A stretch of DNA of 64,000 nt from CAZABG01 sp964460985. GTDB taxonomy: Bacteria; Chlamydiota; Chlamydiia; Chlamydiales; Parachlamydiaceae. Location: the NCBI GenBank assembly GCA_964460985.1, contig CAYWQX010000008.1, positions 4,548 through 68,547 of the forward strand. The letters are read 5' to 3'. Shown piece after piece: positions 51,574 through 60,079 of this stretch (position 1 is the stretch's first letter; the number at the start of each line of letters is the position of its first letter). Below the pieces are notes generated by a model. The model did not search any database, was not told the origin of the DNA, and was given only the letters and a program-made list of their open reading frames with translations. The position numbers and the translations under genes were made by a program.

Positions 51574-52475
51574 AGGTCCGCTTCTATTGTTTTAGTTAAC
51601 TCTTCAAGCTTTAAGAGCGTGGAGTCAGAGCGATGATTGCTGCTCTCTATTTGTTTGGCCGCCTCGCTTAATTTCCCTATTTCTTCATGAAGCTTTTGAG
51701 CATCGAAATGAGGATTTTGACAGGCCTCTTCAAGAGTATGGATCTCTTTTTTTAATATTTTATTCTGCTGATCCAATTCTTGAATATTTCGGTTGGATTG
51801 GAGGATGGATCCTTTAAGTATTTCAATTTGCTTTCTTAAAGATTCATTGGTTTGAGAGAGCTTCTGATTGTTATCGGTATAGTCGGAAAGTCGAGCTTTA
51901 AAAGTTTCTAAGTTTTTGATAAGCAGCCTGTTATTTTCCTCAAGAGCGGCTATCCGTGAGCCTAAATTTTTGGATATTTCTTCACGCTCCTGAGAGAGTT
52001 TTTTAACCGTTTCTTGTAGACGAAGGAGATCTCGATTTAAAGATTCCGTCTCCTCTTTCCATTTTTTTTGTAACTCAATTTCTTCTTTTTCCCATTCGAT
52101 CTGTTTGGCTTCCAAAGCTTCATTTAAGGTTTTAAGCGTCTGGTTATTTCTCTTTTCCCGGCTGATGGCAGCTTGAAGCTCTTCATTTCTCTCTTTGAAA
52201 AGTTCGATATAGCTTTCGAGTTGACTATACTGGCTAAAGGTATGGGTAAAGTAAACGCCTACTCCTGAAGTGAGAAGAAAAAGAGCTCCCGGCACTAAAA
52301 GAGAGGGATTTGCTAAAACCACTCCAGCAATTAGGAGAATGGTGGCGGCCAAAACTCCGACAATTTGTACATAGGTAGACCAATGGGTGGTTTTTCTTCC
52401 CTCCAGATCCCCGAAATCGGGAACAGGAAGAAAGGCAGAGGAAGTTGGATTTCCGACAGTCATCGTCACTTGCAT
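51570..52475 (-). CDS. Second coiled-coil Inc-like protein
   Basis: Start placed at ATG 52475 (301 residues); ATG 52463 or a TTG at 52511 are alternatives, and none has a strong ribosome binding site. Two membrane helices around residues ~37-57 and ~60-80 are joined by a short NPSLL turn, again a bilobed hairpin. A long coiled coil follows (ERNEELQAAISREKRNNQTL, KQIEWEKEEIELQKKWKEE, and more). It is arranged in tandem with the previous gene, overlapping by 4 nt, so the two are coexpressed and may pair. Confidence 0.7.
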   Translation of the reverse strand: MQVTMTVGNPTSSAFLPVPDFGDLEGRKTTHWSTYVQIVGVLAATILLIAGVVLANPSLLVPGALFLLTSGVGVYFTHTFSQYSQLESYIELFKERNEELQAAISREKRNNQTLKTLNEALEAKQIEWEKEEIELQKKWKEETESLNRDLLRLQETVKKLSQEREEISKNLGSRIAALEENNRLLIKNLETFKARLSDYTDNNQKLSQTNESLRKQIEILKGSILQSNRNIQELDQQNKILKKEIHTLEEACQNPHFDAQKLHEEIGKLSEAAKQIESSNHRSDSTLLKLEELTKTIEADL

Positions 52476-52526
52476 GAAACGAGGTATAGTAAATTTTACA
52501 AATGGTGGCAAATATCTTTTACCAAC

Positions 52527-53525
52527 TTAAAAATAGATCCCAAGGAGTTTAAACATCTCTTGCCCTTTCGTCAGGGTCTCCTCGTATTCAAGGGATGGAA
52601 TGGAGTCGATCGTAATCCCTCCTCCTAAACTCATCGTAAGAAGGCTCTCATGATAGGTGAGAGTGCGGATTGCGATATTAAAGCAAAAATCTTGATTCGG
52701 ATGGATAACGCCGATCGAGCCTGTGTAGATCCCTCTTTCTCTTTGTTCGAGTTGCTTGATGATCTTTATCGCGGACAACTTGGGGCAGCCAGTGATGGAG
52801 CCCCCGGGGAAAAGACTTTGGATGCATGCGATCGGATGTTTATCTGAGCGGGATTGGATAATCGAGTGTAGATGGTGGATATGAGGATAAGTTGTTAAAT
52901 TGATCGGTGATACCACCTTAACCGAACCTGGCTGGGAGATCCATGCAAGGTCGCTTCTTGTTAGATCGGTGATCATGTTTAGCTCAGCCTGATCTTTAAA
53001 AGAGGCTAAGAGAAAATCGCTTTGTCCGATGGGGGCCGATCCTTTGATAGGGCAGGACTCTAAGAGACCTTTTGTTCCTGATAATAGCTTTTCGGGCGAG
53101 CCTGAAATGATGGTTTGATCTTCCCATTCAAAGTAGGCGGCATAAGGATTCATGGACAGCATTAAAAATAAAGCAAGAGGATTAAGACTCCCTTGCCAAA
53201 TAGCTGAATGGGATAAATTAACCTGGTAGACCTCTCCTTTGCGAATTTCCTCCTGAATATGGAGAATTTTTTTTGTATAATCGTCTACCGTGTCAAACGG
53301 CTTTACAAGGGTAAGGGAAGGTTTTTTAAAAGGGATTGATTGATTGAAGATTTGAATGCAAGAAGGCTCGAAAAAGTGAGCCAATCCTTCATAGGTTATA
53401 AAGCCAACCCAAGTTTTGCCGGGCGTAAGGAAATCTTGAAGTTCTTTCCAGGAGCTTGTGACAATAGATGTACGAGGCGAAGAGTATTCAATCAGGCGAT
53501 CATTTTTTCGAATAATCGCCCGCAT
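52527..53525 (-). CDS. pabB: Aminodeoxychorismate synthase component I (PabB-like)
   Basis: About 332 residues from the ATG at 53525. Chorismate-binding enzyme of the anthranilate synthase/PabB/isochorismate group: VYQVNLSHS, PIKGSAP, TDLTRSDLAWI (usually DLvRNDL), and SLFPGGSITGCPKLSAIKII with RGIYTGSIGVI. The order fits PabB, which makes aminodeoxychorismate for folate. The N-terminal third is shortened relative to ~450-residue PabB. It lies 4 nt after yebC. TrpE cannot be ruled out, but lacks local trp neighbours. Confidence 0.85.
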   Translation of the reverse strand: MRAIIRKNDRLIEYSSPRTSIVTSSWKELQDFLTPGKTWVGFITYEGLAHFFEPSCIQIFNQSIPFKKPSLTLVKPFDTVDDYTKKILHIQEEIRKGEVYQVNLSHSAIWQGSLNPLALFLMLSMNPYAAYFEWEDQTIISGSPEKLLSGTKGLLESCPIKGSAPIGQSDFLLASFKDQAELNMITDLTRSDLAWISQPGSVKVVSPINLTTYPHIHHLHSIIQSRSDKHPIACIQSLFPGGSITGCPKLSAIKIIKQLEQRERGIYTGSIGVIHPNQDFCFNIAIRTLTYHESLLTMSLGGGITIDSIPSLEYEETLTKGQEMFKLLGIYF

Positions 53526-53529
53526 CAAA

Positions 53530-54246
53530 CTACTCGTTCATATTGTGATAAACGGAGTCCACATCGTCAAGAGCTTCCAGCCACTCCACAAGAGCTAAGT
53601 TTGCTTTCTTGGTTTCTTCATCGCAATCGACCCAGCTTTTTGGAATCATTTCAACTTCAGCTTCTTCACACTTAATGCCAAGCTTTTCGATGACCTCTTT
53701 GATTTTTAAAATATCGTTGGGGTCTGTCGTGATGATAAAAAGATCATCCTCCACTTCAAACTCTTCTGCTCCCGCCTCGATCACGGCATTAAAAAGCATC
53801 TCTTCTTTGGAAGCGTCTTTTGCAACTTGGATCACCCCTTTTCGATCGAAGTTGAAGCTTACAGCGCCAGGTGTTGCGATCGTGCCGCCCCGTTTATTGG
53901 TGGCAATCCGCATATCGGAGGCCATCCGGTTTTTGTTGTCGGTCATCCCTTCAATGATGATGCCGACGCCCCCGTGGCCGTAAAACTCGTAGGTCACGTC
54001 AAAATAATCGCCTTGGTCTGCGGAAGAGGCCTTTTTGATGTTGCGGTCAATGATTTCATTGGGAAGATTAGCATCCTTTGATCGTTGGATCGCAAGTCTT
54101 AACCGGGGATTCGCTTCACGATCAGGACCTCCCAATTTTACAGCGGTGATAATCTCCTTCGCCATACGCGAGTAGATTTTACCTTTTTTTAAGTCCGCTT
54201 TCTCTTTGCGATGTTTGATATTCGCCCATTTACTGTGGCCGGCCAT
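53530..54246 (-). CDS. yebC: YebC/PmpR-family transcriptional regulator or translation factor
   Basis: A 238-residue member: AGHSKWANIKHRKEKADLKKGKIYSRM at the N-terminus (start of it alone quoted), GHGGVGIIIEGMTDNKNR in the middle domain and a C-terminal domain of the same fold are diagnostic. Members bind DNA or assist translation of proline-rich proteins. Position beside prfB and GNAT matches the recalled C. trachomatis order. It starts 6 nt after the HExxH gene. Confidence 0.95.
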   Translation of the reverse strand: MAGHSKWANIKHRKEKADLKKGKIYSRMAKEIITAVKLGGPDREANPRLRLAIQRSKDANLPNEIIDRNIKKASSADQGDYFDVTYEFYGHGGVGIIIEGMTDNKNRMASDMRIATNKRGGTIATPGAVSFNFDRKGVIQVAKDASKEEMLFNAVIEAGAEEFEVEDDLFIITTDPNDILKIKEVIEKLGIKCEEAEVEMIPKSWVDCDEETKKANLALVEWLEALDDVDSVYHNMNE

Positions 54247-54252
54247 AACTTT

Positions 54253-54924
54253 TTACCGATAGCTAAAAAATTTAGATTGGTTTTTTCTGATCCACTCGTT
54301 AGCTAGATCAAAATGCTCAAATTTCTCTTCGAGTTTCTTGAACTCAGGCGAGTGTACCAAATGCTTCCCTTTTGCATCAAAGTAGGAAGGGCACACGTGG
54401 TGCAGCATTTCATGATAGATAACAAACGATACAACGTATTCCGGAAAGGCTAAGCTATCCATCATCCGGTTGATTTTGATGAGCTTTGTGGCATCATGAT
54501 AGAGGCCAAAAGTGACTTTCGTCTTATTTTTCTTTTGCGGATTGCCGAACCAGGTGATGAAAAGATCGATTTTCCCGTCAAAATATTGATGATTCACCTT
54601 ATTAAACAATTTTTTAAGGTTGTAGACATTGCCTTCTACTTGCAACTTACTTACGTCTAAAGTGTGTCTGTAATCGAGTTTTTTTAAATTGTCTTCGATA
54701 TAAGCTCTTACAAGAGGTGAAATCTCTTCGCTTTGCTTGGTGATGTAGCAAGCTAGATCATCCATGATATTGCGAGGAGCATTTTCGAACATTTTATGTA
54801 AGGATACTTTCGTGCGGTCCGGTTCCCATTTTACCGACACCATAGTGGAGCGGTTGTTGTTCACCTTAAACTCATATTTGGAATGGGTCTTGCTTAATTT
54901 TTGTACCAGTTCTTGTAATGGCAT
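54253..54924 (-). CDS. Putative zinc metalloprotease (SprT-like, HExxH)
   Basis: A 223-residue protein. VIYHEMLHH carries H171-E172-xx-H175, and H191 in VHSPEF can be the third zinc ligand, the spacing of SprT-like/gluzincin-like proteases. The N-terminal ~100 residues are helical with no membrane segment. It is inserted between yebC and the GNAT gene, which are neighbours in C. trachomatis, so it may be a lineage-specific addition. Substrate unknown. Start at the ATG 54924. Confidence 0.68.
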   Translation of the reverse strand: MPLQELVQKLSKTHSKYEFKVNNNRSTMVSVKWEPDRTKVSLHKMFENAPRNIMDDLACYITKQSEEISPLVRAYIEDNLKKLDYRHTLDVSKLQVEGNVYNLKKLFNKVNHQYFDGKIDLFITWFGNPQKKNKTKVTFGLYHDATKLIKINRMMDSLAFPEYVVSFVIYHEMLHHVCPSYFDAKGKHLVHSPEFKKLEEKFEHFDLANEWIRKNQSKFFSYR

Positions 54925-54942
54925 TGTTCTTAGCTTAAAAGT

Positions 54943-55461
54943 TTAAAGATTACGTTCCATGAAGATGCGGCCTGTATAAGACCCATCCAACTCTCTGATC
55001 CATCTGTCTTGGCGGCCAAACTCTTTAAAGCCAAAGCGGCTGTATAGGCGGATAGCCGGATTTTCAGAATAGACCTGAAGATGCAAAAGCTCAATTTTAA
55101 AAGTATCTTTGGCAAGCGTCATGAGGCTGCTCAAGAGAAGCGAGCCTACCCCTTGCCCACGGTATTCTGGCGCTACAATGATGCCGAATTCGCACTGATG
55201 GGCCAATTTTCTGTACGGCTGCAGGTAAAGAGTGGTAAGGCCAATAGGAACCCCCTCTTTAACGGCGGTTAAACTGCATTTATAGCGCGAAAAACCGATC
55301 CATCTTCCGGTGGCATCATCAACTTCTACCTCGTCTGCCATAGGAAACCACCTTCCCACATTAGGGTCGAGGAGCCACTGTTTTAAATGCTTTCCGTCTG
55401 CATATTCGCTATATCGAATTTCAACGCCTGGAATCTCTTTTACGTCATGATTCACGTCCAT
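54943..55461 (-). CDS. GNAT family N-acetyltransferase
   Basis: A 172-residue acetyltransferase with the acetyl-CoA loop YRGQGVGSLLLSSL and ENPAIRLYSRFGFKEFGR. Position directly after prfB (TAATG overlap) matches the 'yhhY'-like gene recalled after prfB in Chlamydiaceae. The substrate is unknown; RimI-like protein N-terminal acetylation is possible but unproven. Confidence 0.88.
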   Translation of the reverse strand: MDVNHDVKEIPGVEIRYSEYADGKHLKQWLLDPNVGRWFPMADEVEVDDATGRWIGFSRYKCSLTAVKEGVPIGLTTLYLQPYRKLAHQCEFGIIVAPEYRGQGVGSLLLSSLMTLAKDTFKIELLHLQVYSENPAIRLYSRFGFKEFGRQDRWIRELDGSYTGRIFMERNL

Positions 55462-56544
55462 TAACCAAACTCCTTTAGGTAGGCATTTACAAAGTCGTCC
55501 AGATCGCCATCCATGACCGCTTCGATGTTACCCGATTCAAATTTTGTCCTTGTGTCTTTCACCAGGGTGTACGGCTGAAAAACGTAATTTCTTATCTGGC
55601 TTCCCCAGGCGATATCTTTTTTCTCGCCGCTCATCTCTTTTAAGGCCTTTTCACGCTCTTCGACCTGTTTTTCATACAACATCGACTTTAACATTTTCAA
55701 GCAGGCTTCGCGGTTTTGGATCTGGCTCCTTTGGCTTTGGCTTGAAACAATAAGCCCTGTCGGAAGGTGGGTCATCCTGACTGCCGAGTCCGTTTTGTTC
55801 ACGTGCTGACCACCCGCTCCTGAGGCTCTATAGGTGTCTACTCGAAGCTCTTCCGGCTTGATTTCAATCACAATATCGTCCGTGATCTCAGGTGTGACCT
55901 CGACGCTTGCGAAGCTCGTGTGCCTTTTGGCGTTTGAGTCAAAAGGGGAGATTCTTACAAGCCTGTGAACTCCTTTTTCAGCTTTACTGTATCCATAGGC
56001 AAAAGGACCTGTAAATCGCATCGTAATGTTTTTAAGGCCCGCCACATCTCCCTCTAAAGCGTCGATCACTTCCACTTGCCACTGACGCTTGGCTGCCCAT
56101 CTTTGATACATTCGAGCCAGCATTTGAACCCAATCGCAAGACTCTGTCCCACCGGCCCCCGAATTGATGCTTAAATAGCAATTTTTCTGATCGAGCTCGC
56201 CGGAGAGCATTTTACGAACTTCAAGCTCGCCGAGTTTTTGATCGATTTTTTTAACCTCTTCGGAAAGCTCTTGCATAAATGCCTCATCCGCCTCAGGTAT
56301 TAAAGATTGAACCGCATCGAAACGCACTTTTAAGTCGCGGTAAGGTTCAACCCAGGCCTTTAAATTTTTGGCCTCTTCAATGATGACTTTGGCTTTATCG
56401 TTATCTTCCCAAAAGGAAGGAGCCTCCATGCGGCTCTCTAATTCTTTGAGTCTCTCTTCTTTGACTTTTAAGTCAAAGATACCTCCACATATGAAGGAGA
56501 CGGCTCTCAAGCGTTTTGACTAAATTTTCCATTTCATTGTTCAT
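55461..56544 (-). CDS. prfB: Peptide chain release factor 2, with programmed +1 frameshift
   Basis: Translation starts at ATG 56544, preceded by GGAG with an 8-nt spacer. The first frame is 23 codons (MNNEMENLVKTLESRLLHMW...) to an in-frame UGA at 56475-56473. The site GGAGGTATCTTTGAC (CTT TGA C) with an internal Shine-Dalgarno-like GGAGG is the conserved RF2 autoregulatory slip; skipping one base continues as DLKVKEERLKELESRM for 337 codons. Total about 360 residues. GGQ (ASGAGGQHVNKTDSAVRMTH) is present. Reading without the shift would give a wrong N-terminus. Release factor 2 reads UGA and UAA stops. Confidence 0.95.
56472..56487 (-). promoter_or_regulatory. RF2 programmed frameshift site
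   Basis: On the minus strand the sequence TGGAGGTATCTTTGAC contains an SD-like GGAGG, the slip codon CTT and the stop UGA followed by C. When RF2 is scarce, the ribosome pauses at UGA and slips +1, restoring RF2 production. Confidence 0.92.
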
Positions 56545-56555
56545 AAAAAGATCTC

Positions 56556-56568
56556 CCCGATAATCGGG
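56556..56568 (-). promoter_or_regulatory. Small hairpin overlapping the prfB ribosome binding site
   Basis: CCCGA (56556-56560) pairs with TCGGG (56564-56568), a 5-bp stem with a 3-nt loop. In minus reading the 3' arm runs into GGGGAG, the prfB Shine-Dalgarno sequence, so it could lower initiation. It could also be a weak terminator remnant after the UDPGP gene. Low confidence because the stem is short. Confidence 0.3.
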
Positions 56569-56581
56569 AAATAGTAGGCTT

Positions 56582-58645
56582 TTAACCCTTAAAAGTCAAA
56601 GAGGGTTTCGCTTTTGAATTAAATCGAATCTGCCACTCCCAGGTAGGCCTGGAAATCTTTTTGCTGATCAATTCAATTTTTCCTTTGACGAGCTGGGCTA
56701 CCACTCTCGTTTTCTTGGGGACATGAATATGAAGAGGTTCTTTGAAGGTGATTCCGATCGCTTCAAACTCGCCATCTTCTTCACATTCAATCGTTAAACT
56801 TTCATGGCAGTAAGTGTTTTGCCAGAAAAGATTTTTTTTGCGGGAATTCAAGCCTTTATTTGAAACGGTCACGTTTTCAATTAAAATGCGCCCTTTATTG
56901 GCCAAGAGTTTTAATGAACCATTGAGCTGTAAATTATTAATTTTAACTTGAGAGCCTTCGATCACAAGCTCGCTGTTTTTTCCGATCAGGCCAACCTGTA
57001 TTTTTTGGGAAATAATTTCATAAAGGGGGCCTAAAGCGGGATCAATTGTAAGGACGGCATCGTCCGAAACCTTAAAGTTGCAAAAGTGGGCTAAAAGAGA
57101 GCGGGTAATTTTTTGCTTATCTTGAAAAGCTTGGACGGGAGTTTCGCTTGGATTGTCTCCTTTAATAAACTGCTTTTTTGTGACAGAGATCGTTTTTTCT
57201 CGAGGATTAAATAGCACAAAAGTTTTGAGTTCTTTTAAAGAGACTTCGGAAGAGGGGGTGGTTACGGTTAAATAATCGGCCACATTCTGCATGGTCGCCT
57301 CAAGGCGCCCCCCGTGAGCTTCTTGCAGGCCCGATTCGGTCATTATTTGCACACGGTTTTTAGGATTTAGGATCATCCCCGGGAGAGGATGAGAGGGAAG
57401 AGTTTTTCTTATATCCTTGATCGAAAGAAATAAAATATTGGTATTAGCCGGGTATTTGGAATAGATATCCCCTTTTTGCAGGGGCTTATCTTCAATGCCT
57501 TTAGAGGCAAAGTCGGTGTACTCGATATTGGTGATCGTCGATTGATAGCCATCCTCGTTTTTGGACTGAACGAGAATGTTCATCCCTTCGGAGGCCCCGA
57601 TGAGGCGATTGCAACTTAAAAACCCGAAAGATTTTTTTTCTTTAATGCCATAGCCGGCAAGGGCAAGAAGGTTTTTGTCGACTCCTGCAAGTGGATTGTT
57701 GATTTGGCGAATCACCAAATACTCCCTCTTTTTGGATTTGAACCAGTTGAAAACCTGATACTCTTCCATCAAAAGCCAAATGACTCCATGCCCTCCTGGC
57801 TTCATCGTGAGATCGAAAGGACCCTTGGCTGCCCATGTTCCTTCATTGGTTATGACAGGAACGAGCGGCTGTTCAAAGAGGAAAAAGGACTCTCTTGGCC
57901 TTTCGTACCAATTACTCTCTTCTAAAATTTCAAGGATGTGCCTCGTGTTATTTTTTTCAGGCGATGTCATGAGAGCAATAGGGGTCAACACCTCTTCGTG
58001 GAAAACCTCTTGATAGAGGTTTTCACGGGCTTTTAAATCCCTTATTAACCCCTCTAGCAAGTTTCTTCCTTCAAATAAAAGTTTGGCCTGCGGAAGCGCC
58101 TCTTTGGAGACAGGGTCGGTCAAATTGAGCCGATCGCCCGCGCCTCCTACAGGATAAACTTCACCGGTTAAGGGAAGTTTTTTAAGCCCCTCTAAAACAT
58201 ATTTGTCGACGAGTGGATCTTCCATGGGTATCATGGGAGGGGCTACATAACTTTGAAGAATGGGTTTCGTTTTTTTTTGGAGCAGCTTTAGCACAACCAG
58301 GTAATAGCCGATCAAGCCGCCAATCGGCTTATAAAATAGCTCTACTTTAAAAAGTTTTTGCGCAAGCTCCTTCGCCTCTTTGGAGGGTTCGTTCAGTTTT
58401 TCAAAACCGGTGAAAACCGCTTCGGCTTGATCGAGCGCAATGAGGGTTAAAAGCATAACTCTCTCTTTAAGGTCTAGAGGGTCGATCCAGAGCTTAAAGT
58501 GCTTATTCTGATCACGATATTTCTTTACAAGAGGATGCTTTTCAAGCAGTTTATAAAAGGCAGAATAAGACTGAGAGAGATCCCAATCGGTTTTTAGATC
58601 CTCAGCTAAATTCAGGCGGAAGTCGACAATAGAGGGAGTTGCCAT
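56582..58645 (-). CDS. UTP--glucose-1-phosphate/UDP-sugar pyrophosphorylase-like protein
   Basis: A 687-residue protein of the eukaryotic-type UDPGP superfamily. YPVGGAGDRLNL (G167-R172) is the nucleotide-binding loop (LxxGGxGTRL), MKPGGHGVIWLLMEEYQ follows near residue 280 as the sugar-binding segment, and a C-terminal beta-helix-like tail contains NSELVIEGSQVKINNLQLNG. It probably makes UDP-sugars for glycans or glycogen metabolism. It is much longer than bacterial GalU (~300) and resembles the plant-like chlamydial enzymes. It is the first gene of the long minus-strand string, ending 38 nt before prfB. Confidence 0.72.
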   Translation of the reverse strand: MATPSIVDFRLNLAEDLKTDWDLSQSYSAFYKLLEKHPLVKKYRDQNKHFKLWIDPLDLKERVMLLTLIALDQAEAVFTGFEKLNEPSKEAKELAQKLFKVELFYKPIGGLIGYYLVVLKLLQKKTKPILQSYVAPPMIPMEDPLVDKYVLEGLKKLPLTGEVYPVGGAGDRLNLTDPVSKEALPQAKLLFEGRNLLEGLIRDLKARENLYQEVFHEEVLTPIALMTSPEKNNTRHILEILEESNWYERPRESFFLFEQPLVPVITNEGTWAAKGPFDLTMKPGGHGVIWLLMEEYQVFNWFKSKKREYLVIRQINNPLAGVDKNLLALAGYGIKEKKSFGFLSCNRLIGASEGMNILVQSKNEDGYQSTITNIEYTDFASKGIEDKPLQKGDIYSKYPANTNILFLSIKDIRKTLPSHPLPGMILNPKNRVQIMTESGLQEAHGGRLEATMQNVADYLTVTTPSSEVSLKELKTFVLFNPREKTISVTKKQFIKGDNPSETPVQAFQDKQKITRSLLAHFCNFKVSDDAVLTIDPALGPLYEIISQKIQVGLIGKNSELVIEGSQVKINNLQLNGSLKLLANKGRILIENVTVSNKGLNSRKKNLFWQNTYCHESLTIECEEDGEFEAIGITFKEPLHIHVPKKTRVVAQLVKGKIELISKKISRPTWEWQIRFNSKAKPSLTFKG

Positions 58646-58701
58646 AAGTTAAAGGTAGCAAGAAGAGCAAGTTTTATTCAATGAAGCTCCTTGATAAATG
58701 A

Positions 58702-58729
58702 TTGACCTTAAATCGACACCCGACATAAA
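58702..58729 (+). promoter_or_regulatory. Candidate promoter for the SWIB gene
   Basis: TTGACC (58702-58707) and CATAAA (58724-58729) are separated by 16 nt, a near-consensus sigma70-type arrangement. They are 50 nt before the SWIB start, which has AAAGGAGA at 58764-58771. A match to only four -10 positions makes this tentative. Confidence 0.35.
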
Positions 58730-58778
58730 AAAGTGAAGAACACAAGTGTGATAACTTCTCATAAAGGAGAAACTTAAC

Positions 58779-59069
58779 ATGACAAAAGAGTCCGCTAAAA
58801 AGAAACCTTCCGCCTTCATGAAGCCGGTCGAAGTCAGCGATGCGCTCGCAAAAATCGTCGGTAAAGGGCCTATGCCACGTACTGAAGTGACAAAGAAACT
58901 CTGGGACTACATTAAAAAACATAAGCTCCAAGATACCAAGAATAAGCGTCAAATCAATCCTAATGAAGAGCTTGGCAAAGTATTCGGCTCCAGCCAACCG
59001 ATTGATATGTTCAAAATGGTTTCCAAAATTTCGAAGCATCTGAAAGAAGCGGAACTCGCTTCCCGTTAA
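58779..59069 (+). CDS. SWIB/MDM2 domain protein
   Basis: A 96-residue stand-alone SWIB protein, found almost only in Chlamydiae among bacteria. KPVEVSDALAKIVGKGPMPR and KKLWDYIKKHKLQDTKNKRQ (conserved) with NPNEELGKVFG and a basic C-terminus match the domain. In eukaryotes SWIB belongs to chromatin remodellers; in chlamydiae a role in nucleoid condensation during development is proposed. AAAGGAGA is a good ribosome binding site; a terminator follows. Confidence 0.93.
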   Translation: MTKESAKKKPSAFMKPVEVSDALAKIVGKGPMPRTEVTKKLWDYIKKHKLQDTKNKRQINPNEELGKVFGSSQPIDMFKMVSKISKHLKEAELASR

Positions 59070-59077
59070 GGCTTTAA

Positions 59078-59118
59078 GGCCTCTATAGTTTTATTTCCGC
59101 TATAGAGGTCTTTCCCTT
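59078..59118 (+). terminator. Rho-independent terminator of the SWIB gene
   Basis: GGCCTCTATAG (59078-59088) pairs with CTATAGAGGTC (59100-59110), 10 of 11 positions, with an 11-nt loop, followed by TTTCCCTTCTC. It lies 9 nt after the stop. Confidence 0.8.
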
Positions 59119-59152
59119 CTCAAAGTACCTGAAATTTGCTACTCTTGAAGGT

Positions 59153-60079
59153 ATGCCTAAATTAGCAGACATTCTTTGGGACGGCTGGTGCATTTTAAGT
59201 CTAGTAGGTATTTGGCCAAGATTTATTGAACCTAAAATCCTGAAAGTAAAACAACTTCAGATTCACGCTCCGGTCAAAAGAAGATTGAAGATCGCAGCTT
59301 TCTCCGATCTTCACTTCAATCCAAAGACTCCTGAAAAATTTTTGCTGAAAATCACCTCGAAAGTGATGAATTTTGAGCCGGATCTCATTTTTTTTATGGG
59401 CGACTTTTTGTGCGATGGACATCTTTACCAAGAAAAAAGGCTCGAAAGATTTTTAAATACTTTTAAAGCGCCTCTCGGATGTTTCGCCGTATTTGGCAAC
59501 CATGATTATGACGAGCCTGTATCGATCAACTCTTATGGCGAGTATGATGTAACCGAAAGAGAGGCTCACTTCTCAAAAGCCTTCAATCGAATCTTTAATG
59601 ATATTAAACTAAAAGGGATTACGACCGAACGAGCTTCTAAAGTTAAAGAACATGAAAGTCTCATTAATCTTTTGTACAAAACCCCCTTCAAGATTTTGAA
59701 TAATCAGACACACGTGGTGGAGGATTTAGTGAATGTTGTAGGACTTGGGGAACATTCTTTAGGAAAAGCCCATCCTCACCTGGCTTTCCATCACTATCAA
59801 AAAGATCTTCCCGGGATCATTCTCATCCATAATCCCGATCTTATTCCCAAATTGAAGGATTACCCCGGAGAGCTTGTCCTTGCAGGGCACACGCACGGCG
59901 GTCAAATCAATCTTCCCTGGATCTGGAAAAAGCTGACCATCATGGAAAACCTCCAATACAAAGAGGGCTTGATAGAAGAAGAGGGTAGATCGATTTACGT
60001 TACTAGAGGGGTCGGGAGTGTGAAGCCTTTTCGTTGGAATGCTCCCCCTGAGCTTTGTCTGATTACGGTAGAGCCATGA
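59153..60079 (+). CDS. lpxG: UDP-2,3-diacylglucosamine pyrophosphatase LpxG (YaeI-like)
   Basis: A 308-residue calcineurin-like metallophosphoesterase. Metal motifs: FSDLHFN, MGDFL, GNHDYDE, HNPD and LAGHTHGGQINLP. A hydrophobic N-terminal segment (WCILSLVGIWPRF) can anchor it to the membrane. Its location between SWIB and ispD is that of CT461, which was shown to be the chlamydial lipid A enzyme LpxG that cleaves UDP-2,3-diacylglucosamine, replacing LpxH/LpxI. Assignment thus rests on both motif and synteny. The stop overlaps the ispD start (ATGA). Confidence 0.85.
   Translation: MPKLADILWDGWCILSLVGIWPRFIEPKILKVKQLQIHAPVKRRLKIAAFSDLHFNPKTPEKFLLKITSKVMNFEPDLIFFMGDFLCDGHLYQEKRLERFLNTFKAPLGCFAVFGNHDYDEPVSINSYGEYDVTEREAHFSKAFNRIFNDIKLKGITTERASKVKEHESLINLLYKTPFKILNNQTHVVEDLVNVVGLGEHSLGKAHPHLAFHHYQKDLPGIILIHNPDLIPKLKDYPGELVLAGHTHGGQINLPWIWKKLTIMENLQYKEGLIEEEGRSIYVTRGVGSVKPFRWNAPPELCLITVEP

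Noticed and set aside
58674..59039. Minus-strand frame covering the SWIB gene
   Set aside because: The SWIB domain, ribosome binding site and terminator are on the plus strand, so the antisense frame is a shadow.
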